Source: Rickettsia typhi
GTDB taxonomy: Bacteria; Pseudomonadota; Alphaproteobacteria; Rickettsiales; UBA1997
NCBI GenBank assembly: GCA_945862455.1
Contig: CAMAXU010000012.1
Location: 1-49,288, forward strand
Reading direction: 5' to 3'
DNA length: 49,288 nucleotides
The translations under genes and the position numbers were made by a program. This document shows, in pieces, positions 41,603 through 49,288 of this stretch. The notes beneath the pieces are model-generated. The model saw nothing but the letters and a program-made list of their open reading frames with translations. It searched no databases and had not been told where the DNA came from. Within the stretch, counting starts at the first letter, position 1, and every line of letters starts with the position of its first letter.

Positions 41603-42481
41603 ATGCAAAATTTAGTTCGTAAATTTTCTTCGTTCTTAGATCAGGATTTAATAAACCGTTGTTCCAAGATTTTAACAATTAGATCATTGCGCGATATAGA
41701 TGCTAAAGAATATGGTTGTTCTCAGATTTATATTCCGGGACGACCATTTGCTCCTTTCGGCTATAATTATAAGATGATATTAGGATTCACATCATCAGAA
41801 AATCTGGTTGCTACTCAGAATCTTTATAGCACTTCAGACACCAGTTATGCGCTAGATTGTTTATCATATAATGTTATTTCGGGCAAGTCTTTAGGATATT
41901 TAGTCGGAGAATATCCTTCAATTATTATGGAAACAGAAGTGTCGTCGGGAGAAAAAATTGCTCTGATTTCTCATGAAGGTCAGGAAGAGAAAGTAATTAA
42001 TAGAATTCATGAAGAGGCCATGAGAAGGGGATTAAAACATTATTTATTTGGAGATAAGAAATGGAGTTATTTGTCTGAAATTAAAGAAAATGGTGAAAAA
42101 GTTCCGGCAAGTTTTGGAGGTGAAATTATCTCTTTTGATGAACGAGACAGAACTAAGGAAGAATTAAAAGTTGATATGGAGAATCTTAAAGCAACTTATA
42201 ATAACGAAATAGATAGACGTGCTCTTGAATTACAACATCTTATAAAGATGGATAGTATGACAAGTTTTTCAAAAATAATAGCAATTGATCTTGATCAAAG
42301 AGCGCTTCAGATTAATCCAAAATATATGGAATTGTTAAAGCAAAAAAAACAGGCGGAAGAAGAGCAAAATAAAAAACAGAATCCCTCACCTTCTATAAAA
42401 AAGCGGGATGAAATAATAGTAGATAATATGATTAGTAGTTTATCATTTAAGGATGATTGGAATCGTGGTGGATATGATTAA
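41603..42481 (+). CDS. Hypothetical protein, family not recognised
   Basis: About 292 residues from the ATG at 41603 (a TTG two codons earlier is possible). The first half looks globular, with GCSQIYIPGRPFAPFGYNYK and SLGYLVGEYPSIIMETE. The second half is charged and helical, with a probable coiled coil (about 180-215 and 235-265, KQKKQAEEEQNKKQ). No signal peptide or membrane helix. Flanked by hairpin element copy 4 and mreD, in its own transcription unit. I do not assign a function; the ribosome site is weak. Confidence 0.65.
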   Translation: MQNLVRKFSSFLDQDLINRCSKILTIRSLRDIDAKEYGCSQIYIPGRPFAPFGYNYKMILGFTSSENLVATQNLYSTSDTSYALDCLSYNVISGKSLGYLVGEYPSIIMETEVSSGEKIALISHEGQEEKVINRIHEEAMRRGLKHYLFGDKKWSYLSEIKENGEKVPASFGGEIISFDERDRTKEELKVDMENLKATYNNEIDRRALELQHLIKMDSMTSFSKIIAIDLDQRALQINPKYMELLKQKKQAEEEQNKKQNPSPSIKKRDEIIVDNMISSLSFKDDWNRGGYD

Positions 42482-42622
42482 TATAGGCTGTTACCAACAT
42501 TTTTGATAAGATTCAATAGCTCAATCTTTGTAATTTATTGGGTTTTTTCTGGACAAAAATCAGTCGACAAATAACTTCTAAATTCATCATCATTCTTAAT
42601 TTACTTTTCGAAAATTTCTAAA

Positions 42623-43123
42623 ATGCACCAACAAAAATCAATCTCGCGAATCATATTGCTGCATCTAATCGCGATCTTGTTTGTGATTATGAATGTGTCC
42701 GACATCAGAATTGCCGGTCTTTCCGACTTGATTCCGCTTTTTGACCTGATGATTATTTTTTATTTCGGACTTTTTAAAAATACTTTTTCAATTGGGTTTA
42801 TTTTTATACTCGGAATTTGGAATGACGCCTTAAACGGCGCTCCTCTTGGCACCACAGCTTTATGTTATATTTTGCTGATCAAGTTATTTTCGTTACTTAA
42901 TCACAAAATGATGATTAAGGAAAATTTTATCCAAATTTGGCGCCAGTTTATGGCATTTTGTTTTTTATTTTTATTGATGAAATACGCCATTTTATCTGCT
43001 TTCAACGGCGAATTTTTAAATGTAATTACACCAATTGTGCAATTTGTATTATCGTCAGTACTTTACATCTTAATGCATAAGTTTTTCGACTACTTAAGTC
43101 AAAAATTGTTAGAGGATAATTAG
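42623..43123 (+). CDS. mreD: Rod shape-determining protein MreD
   Basis: 166 residues, about five hydrophobic helices. HLIAILFVIMNVSDIRIAGLSDLIPLFDLMIIFYF and the GIWNDALNGAPLGTTALCYI segment fit MreD, an inner-membrane member of the cell-elongation complex. The following gene, overlapping by one base, is mrdA, the standard mreD-mrdA neighbour. mreB and mreC, normally upstream, are not in the window; an unrelated gene precedes it. Confidence 0.85.
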   Translation: MHQQKSISRIILLHLIAILFVIMNVSDIRIAGLSDLIPLFDLMIIFYFGLFKNTFSIGFIFILGIWNDALNGAPLGTTALCYILLIKLFSLLNHKMMIKENFIQIWRQFMAFCFLFLLMKYAILSAFNGEFLNVITPIVQFVLSSVLYILMHKFFDYLSQKLLEDN

Positions 43124-44940
43124 TGCTTCGCGACATCCGTAAAAACAAAATTTTCAATCGCCGTGCCTTGGTTTTAGGAAGCGCGCAATCAGTTTTGGCG
43201 GGTGCTTTGGTAATGCGCTTGAGCTACTTGCAATTATGGAAACATGAAGAATATTCGATCCAATCTGATTCAAACCGTATTAAGCCAGTAATTAATCCAG
43301 CGCCGCGCGGAACTGTTGTTGATCGTCACGGATTTTCGCTTACCAAAAATGACAGCAACTATCGTCTTTTGCTTTATCTTGATCGCAAAAGAGATGTCGA
43401 TCAATTAGTTGCCAAGCTTACAGAAGTGCTTGATTTAAGCGATGAAGCTAAAAATATTTTCGTTACTAAAATCAAAAATGCTCGTCGCAAAAGTATCATT
43501 TCTTTGATGGATAATTTGGGCTGGGATGATTTGGCGCGCATTGAAACCAACGCTCATTTATTGTCGGGCGTTTCAATCGAAAGCGGTATTATGCGCCGCT
43601 ATCCTTATCCTTCTGAAACCGCGCATTTCTTGGGTTATGTTTCACTTCCGTCGGAAAAAGATATTGATGAAAATGAGCAAAGTCTTTTCATGCATCCTGA
43701 TTTTCGTATTGGAAAATTTGGTTTGGAGAAAACTTTTGATGAACCTCTGCGCGGAAAATATGGTGTAAAATATGTTGAAGTTAACGTGCATGAAATTCCG
43801 CTACGAACTCTTTCGATTAAAGCGCCAATCGAAGGTTCTCGCTTGCATTTAACAGTTGATTTCGGTTTGCAAAAATACGTTACCGAAAGAATTAAAGATG
43901 TTGTTGCTTCAGCTATAGTTTTAAATGTTAAAACTGGTGAAATTCTAGCATATGCTTCCAGCCCAACTTTTGATCCTAATAACTTCGTTGAAGGTGTTTC
44001 CAAAGAATATTGGAATCAGGTAAACACTGATCCACGCAAGCCATTAAGTAATAAGCCAATTTCTGCAACTTATCCGCCGGGCTCAACTTTTAAATTAATG
44101 GTGGCTTTGGCTGGGCTTGAAAGTGGCTTTAATCCAAACACTAAAGTTTTTTGTAATGGCTCTTATCAATTCGGAAAAAGAGCCTTTCACTGTTGGAAAG
44201 AAGAAGGTCACGGATCGTTGGATTTAATGGGTGGAATCATGCATTCTTGCAATACTTATTTTTTCACTTTAGCTAATCAAATTGGTTATGAAAAATTCAC
44301 CGAAATGGCGAAGCGTTTTGGCTATGGCGAAAAAATCGATATTTCTCTTTACGGCGGAAAAGTTGGAAATGTTCCATCTGACGAATGGAAAAGAAAAGTT
44401 CTTAAACAGCCTTGGGTTGGAGGCGACACTTTAAACACTGCGATTGGACAAGGTTTTGTTTTGGCAACGCCGCTGCAAATGGCATTGGTTACGGCGCGAA
44501 TTGCCAATGGCGGAATTCCGATCAAGCCTTATCTGGTGCGCAACCACAATATTTTTAAACAATTCGACACTTTAAAAAACGAACCTTTGATTGCAGAAGC
44601 GCATATTAAATTTGTTCAGGAAGGAATGCGTCGCGTAGTTAACGAACCGGGTGGCACGGCTTACGGAAAAAGAATTGAAGTTAAAGGCTTTGAAATGGCG
44701 GGAAAAACCGGAACTTCGCAAGTGATTTCCAAACGCGAAAAAGAAATGTCGAAAGAAGAAAATGCTGCCAACGCCAATCACGCAATTTTCGTTGGTTTCG
44801 CGCCGTTTGAAGATCCTAAATATGCAATTTCAGTTGTGGTGGAGCACGGCGGAGGAGGCTCTGCAACTGCGGCCCCAATTGCCAAAGATATTATGATGGA
44901 AGTTCAGGGTTTGAATAAAAATCCTTTTGCGAAAAATTAG
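43123..44940 (+). CDS. mrdA: Penicillin-binding protein 2 (peptidoglycan transpeptidase of elongation)
   Basis: 605 residues from a GTG that overlaps the mreD stop. One N-terminal membrane helix (about 14-32), a dimerisation domain (NPAPRGTVVDRHG), then the transpeptidase domain with the active Ser in PPGSTFKLM, the SxN motif in HSCNTYF and the KTG motif in GKTGTSQV. It crosslinks peptidoglycan during lateral wall growth with RodA and MreCD. Its presence shows this cell keeps a rod-type wall machinery. Confidence 0.96.
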   Translation: MLRDIRKNKIFNRRALVLGSAQSVLAGALVMRLSYLQLWKHEEYSIQSDSNRIKPVINPAPRGTVVDRHGFSLTKNDSNYRLLLYLDRKRDVDQLVAKLTEVLDLSDEAKNIFVTKIKNARRKSIISLMDNLGWDDLARIETNAHLLSGVSIESGIMRRYPYPSETAHFLGYVSLPSEKDIDENEQSLFMHPDFRIGKFGLEKTFDEPLRGKYGVKYVEVNVHEIPLRTLSIKAPIEGSRLHLTVDFGLQKYVTERIKDVVASAIVLNVKTGEILAYASSPTFDPNNFVEGVSKEYWNQVNTDPRKPLSNKPISATYPPGSTFKLMVALAGLESGFNPNTKVFCNGSYQFGKRAFHCWKEEGHGSLDLMGGIMHSCNTYFFTLANQIGYEKFTEMAKRFGYGEKIDISLYGGKVGNVPSDEWKRKVLKQPWVGGDTLNTAIGQGFVLATPLQMALVTARIANGGIPIKPYLVRNHNIFKQFDTLKNEPLIAEAHIKFVQEGMRRVVNEPGGTAYGKRIEVKGFEMAGKTGTSQVISKREKEMSKEENAANANHAIFVGFAPFEDPKYAISVVVEHGGGGSATAAPIAKDIMMEVQGLNKNPFAKN

Positions 44941-44964
44941 TAGCGATTTTTACTTAATTCTTGC

Positions 44965-46466
<1,502 letters not shown>

Positions 46467-46470
46467 TTTC

Positions 46471-46722
46471 ATGGCTAATTTAAATCTCGAAATCACCTCT
46501 CCAAAAGGCATTCTCTTCCAAGGAGAATGTTTTATGACAACCATTCCTTCATCTGAAGGTGAAATGGGCGTTATGTTTGGTCACGAATCAGTTGTAGCAG
46601 CTCTTAAAGCTGGTGTAATCACGATTTATGATGACAAGCAAGCTATTGTTAAAACCATTGAAATTAATGGCGGTTTTGCCGAAGTGCAAAATAACAAGAA
46701 ATTATTGGTGTTGGTTGATTAA
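46471..46722 (+). CDS. atpC: ATP synthase F1 epsilon subunit, short form
   Basis: 83 residues. I start at ATG 46471 (ANLNLEITSPKGILFQGE); an ATG at 46453 overlapping atpD would add six residues. Only the N-terminal beta-sandwich domain is present: VTIPSSEGEMGVMFGHES-like core and INGGFAEVQNNKKLLVLVD. The usual C-terminal helical hairpin (about 45-50 residues), which can inhibit ATP hydrolysis, is missing, and no frame downstream restores it before the terminator. A functional short epsilon is plausible since the beta domain alone binds gamma and the c-ring. Confidence 0.92.
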   Translation: MANLNLEITSPKGILFQGECFMTTIPSSEGEMGVMFGHESVVAALKAGVITIYDDKQAIVKTIEINGGFAEVQNNKKLLVLVD

Positions 46723-46748
46723 TTCTTTGTTGAAAGAAAGTTATTTTA

Positions 46749-46784
46749 AAAAAGCCTTAGGGAAATTTTCCTAAGGCTTTTTTT
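46749..46784 (+). terminator. Intrinsic terminator after atpC
   Basis: AAAGCCTTAGG (46751-46761), 8-nt loop GAAATTTT, CCTAAGGCTTT (46770-46780), T-run to 46784. A perfect 11-bp stem. Confidence 0.9.
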
Positions 46785-46861
46785 CCGTCTGCAAAAAAAT
46801 TTTCAGAGTCTTTTGCGACAGAATCTTTCAGGTCATCGAGCAATTTTTATAAATTTAATTT

Positions 46862-47881
46862 ATGGCGTTAATCAAAGCTGACATCGCAAACATTTTCCTA
46901 ATGATAATCTCTGCCATTCTGGCGCTGCTTTTGCCATTTGAACTCTTTCTAATCTCATACGCAATCTTAGGTCCACTTCATTATTTAACTGAAATTTCTT
47001 GGCTGCATAAAAAGCAATATTTTGTGTCTAGAAAGAAAGATTATTTTCTGCTTTTAGCTGTCAGTATTATCATCGCAGCTTTGGTTTTATTGATAAATCT
47101 TTGGCCGTTATTTAAAGATTTAATTTCGGTTGAAAATTTTTTTAATGCCAAAAAATTAGATAAAAACGAGTTCCAAAACGAAATTTATTCATGGGCGTCA
47201 GCTCTTGTTTTTCTAGCTTTCGCAACCGCTTTTATTGCAACTTTTGTGAAAGATTGGTGGTTTAGAACTAATGCTTTTGTGGTGACAATGATTCTGCTTT
47301 TAATTTTCAAAGGAACTTGGACTTACAGTGTGATTTTTGGCGTTTTGCTCACAACCGTAATTCATGTTTGGTTATTTACAGGAATTTTTATTTTATCAGG
47401 TGCAATCAAAACTAGAGCGCTTTCGGGCTATATTTCTTTCGTAGTTTTTCTGCTTTGTTCAATATCTTTTTTATTCATTTCGCAAAGCAATTATATTGCT
47501 GTAAAATATGCGGCAGAAATTTTTCAGGGTGGAAATTTTGGACTTAACGAAATTATTTTTCGAATTTTCAATATTACTTTTCAGCAACAAGATCTGATTT
47601 ATTCCAGTCTTGGAATCAAGATTCAAAGTTTTATAGCATTCGCCTACACTTATCATTATTTAAACTGGTTTTCAAAAGTTGAGATCATCAAGTGGAATCA
47701 AGTGCCACAGAAATTTTTAATCGCTTCCGGAGCAATGTGGCTGGCATCAATCGCGCTCTATGCTTATGACTATAAAACCGGATTTTATTTTCTGTTTTTT
47801 TTAAGCATGATGCATGTGTTTTTGGAATTTCCGTTGAATTTTCATTCAATCAGATCGGTGTTTGCGAGAAGTAAAATATAG
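46862..47881 (+). CDS. Hypothetical polytopic membrane protein
   Basis: 339 residues with about eight hydrophobic segments. Family not recognised. His-containing motifs at membrane boundaries stand out: GPLHYLTEISWLHKK (about 37-51), FAYTYHYLNWFSK (about 260-272) and MMHVFLEFPLNFHS (about 317-330). Such spaced histidines occur in membrane metal-dependent oxygenases and desaturases, but the standard desaturase boxes are absent. It lies alone after the atpDC terminator and converges with the Gly-rich gene. Confidence 0.65.
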   Translation: MALIKADIANIFLMIISAILALLLPFELFLISYAILGPLHYLTEISWLHKKQYFVSRKKDYFLLLAVSIIIAALVLLINLWPLFKDLISVENFFNAKKLDKNEFQNEIYSWASALVFLAFATAFIATFVKDWWFRTNAFVVTMILLLIFKGTWTYSVIFGVLLTTVIHVWLFTGIFILSGAIKTRALSGYISFVVFLLCSISFLFISQSNYIAVKYAAEIFQGGNFGLNEIIFRIFNITFQQQDLIYSSLGIKIQSFIAFAYTYHYLNWFSKVEIIKWNQVPQKFLIASGAMWLASIALYAYDYKTGFYFLFFLSMMHVFLEFPLNFHSIRSVFARSKI

Positions 47882-47896
47882 TTGATTGATGTAGCT

Positions 47897-49288
47897 TTAA
47901 TTATAAAGCACTATAACCACGCCTGAACCTCCAGCAAAACCAGGGTTATCATTACTATCAGCTCCACCACCGCCACCACCAGTGTTAGATTGGCCTGCAG
48001 AACCTGGAGCTCCACCACCACCTAAACCACCAGTTCCTGCTGTTCCACCAGTGCTAAAATAATGAGATCCACCACCGCCGGCGTAATAATTTGAATTGCC
48101 AATTACAATACATTGGGCACCAGAACCACCATCTCCACCTTTAATTGAAGTTCCATTTTGGCCGGCTCCTCCAGCGCCGCCACCGCCACCGGCACCATAA
48201 TTTGGATCAGAAGTCGAATTAAGACCACCAGAATTTCCTTGGCCTGAAGTTCCAGTGGCAGCTGCAAAAGGATTTCCGGAAATACCAGCGCCACCACCTG
48301 ATCCACCACCACTAACTGCGGAACTACCTCTTCTGCCACCACCACCACCACCTTTGGCTGTCAGAGTTGTTGTTCCTGCAAATATTGAATTTCCACCAGC
48401 TCCGCCATCAGAAGCAACTTCAACTCCCCCAACACCAGCTGTGCCACCAGCTCCTACTGTTACAGTAACGCTTGAAGAAGCTAATACTGAGAAGCTATTG
48501 TTACATATTAATCCACCACCACCACCACCAGCTCCACCGGAGTCGGAATAACCTCCCGATCCACCTCCACCTCCACCAACTACCAAAACTTTGACAGTTT
48601 TATTCATAGGACAAGAAAATGTTCCAGAGGCTATAAAGGTATGGATATATGACCCCGGAACCGAAGTTTGGTCAATAGCTCCGCCGCTACAAATTTGAAG
48701 AATGCAATTATTGGTTACAGATCCTAAAGTAGTACCGCTACATGTGTAATTAATAGTTCCGACATAATTTGTAGCATTACACTGCCTCGATGTAGTACCA
48801 GAATTAACCTTAGTCCCTTCACTTATTCCGGTAACGCCATTAATTGTACATTGTAATATGCATCCTCCACTTCCATCTGAGGCATAACCATTCGCCGTAT
48901 CACAATTTGCACAGTTTGTACCAGCATATCCCGTTGCGCAAGGGCATGTTCCCGTGATCGCAGTTCGATTGGAGCAAGTATAAGCAAATCCGCTGCTTGA
49001 GTAATTACTTGCGGTGTTGCAGTTTATTATTCCTGATCCCGATGCTACAGTTCCTGTGCTTGGACTTCCTCCTGTTACGTTGTAATTACAACTCAAAGTA
49101 CATGCTCCACCCAATAAAGAATATCCAGCTGCCGTATTACACCCACACATGCTTGGAGAAGCTGATAAAACTCCAGTCCCAGCTGAGCAGCTTAAAGCTA
49201 CAGTTCCGGCATATCCTGTAGCTCCGCATGTTCCGGTTGTTGATGTTCCATCAGCTACTGTGCTTGGGGAAGAAAGTCCAACTACACT
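47897..49288 (-). CDS. Large Cys-rich and Gly-rich surface-type protein (partial, 5' end outside window)
   Basis: The frame runs from the stop at 47897 to the window edge, 463 codons. A Met at 49150 is internal and not a start, since repeats continue upstream of it. The N-terminal visible half (about 1-200) has EGF-like Cys-rich repeats with variations on CNTAAGYS, CDTANGYASDGSGGC and GYAGTNC. The C-terminal half is a glycine-rich domain beginning YIHTFIASGTFSCP, then VKVLVVGGGGGGSGG, and ending GGSGVVIVLYN, a fold found in secreted and tail-fibre-like adhesins. It is probably exported and exposed; like the gene at 1-272 it is on the minus strand. Confidence 0.8.
   Translation of the reverse strand, partial: SVVGLSSPSTVADGTSTTGTCGATGYAGTVALSCSAGTGVLSASPSMCGCNTAAGYSLLGGACTLSCNYNVTGGSPSTGTVASGSGIINCNTASNYSSSGFAYTCSNRTAITGTCPCATGYAGTNCANCDTANGYASDGSGGCILQCTINGVTGISEGTKVNSGTTSRQCNATNYVGTINYTCSGTTLGSVTNNCILQICSGGAIDQTSVPGSYIHTFIASGTFSCPMNKTVKVLVVGGGGGGSGGYSDSGGAGGGGGGLICNNSFSVLASSSVTVTVGAGGTAGVGGVEVASDGGAGGNSIFAGTTTLTAKGGGGGGRRGSSAVSGGGSGGGAGISGNPFAAATGTSGQGNSGGLNSTSDPNYGAGGGGGAGGAGQNGTSIKGGDGGSGAQCIVIGNSNYYAGGGGSHYFSTGGTAGTGGLGGGGAPGSAGQSNTGGGGGGADSNDNPGFAGGSGVVIVLYN

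Noticed and set aside
48255..48551. Proline-rich open frame on the plus strand
   Set aside because: It is the complement of the glycine-rich codons of the real minus-strand gene.
47940..48560. Regular CCACCACC-type repeats that could be mistaken for a repeat array or CRISPR
   Set aside because: They are glycine codons of the coding frame with no spacer-repeat regularity.

Overview
This is an AT-rich, gene-dense bacterial chromosome segment made almost entirely of housekeeping genes. It suggests an alphaproteobacterium, most probably a Rickettsiales-like or related reduced-genome lineage. The reasons are a fused ispDF, a DUF2628-hisH gene pair, MidA (the NDUFAF7 homologue) together with NuoF, an in-frame palindromic element inside priA of the kind known from Rickettsia, a DnaA-box/TTAA-N7-TTAA region directly upstream of hemE (where the Caulobacter and Rickettsia origins lie), and an F1 ATP synthase split into two loci. 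This is inference from gene content; no 16S gene is in the window.

Layout. 1-272: 5' part of a prepilin-like gene (minus strand). 385-6473: priA, transaldolase, a DUF374 acyltransferase, ispDF and nuoF. 6715-10591: a secretin, an ABC-2-like permease, a TPR-like membrane-anchored protein and nadC. 10592-11199: a repeat-rich gap holding two palindromic elements and the 3' stump of a lost ABC exporter gene. 11200-14436: two TPM-domain proteins, a MurU-like nucleotidyltransferase and hemE. 14437-14697: candidate replication origin. 14698-18953: bolA, clpX, clpP, grpE, a CAT-anticodon tRNA, rpmI and rplT. 19000-24680: DUF2628, hisH, midA, bioB, a membrane protein plus ImmA/IrrE peptidase pair that looks acquired, then ridA and a threonine-dehydratase-like gene. 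24831-28906: rlmE, a Trm112-like gene, purK, a SpeB-like ureohydrolase and an AstE-like zinc hydrolase. 29043-32111: atpH-atpA-atpG. 32378-38568: truB, rpsO, pnp with an Arg/Asp-rich tail, a second bolA, grxD, an ABC ATPase and pyrB. 38891-41277: an ornithine/lysine-type decarboxylase and a deoxyhypusine-synthase-like enzyme (polyamine pathway). 41603-46722: an unrecognised gene, mreD, mrdA, atpD and a very short atpC. 46862-49288: a polytopic membrane protein and the 3' part of a large Cys- and Gly-rich surface-type protein.

The most unusual content is non-coding. Four about 160-bp hairpin elements lie just downstream of genes (10816, 24683, 32115, 41368). They share conserved blocks, but in the fourth copy the outer and inner stem arms have changed on both sides so that pairing is kept. 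One copy supplies the stop codon of rlmE. Separately, five transcription units (a tRNA, purK, atpH, the decarboxylase, atpD) share a strict promoter layout: TTGNAN-like -35, exactly 16 bp, TAMHTT-like -10, then a GC-rich discriminator. This is the architecture expected of growth-rate or stringent control.
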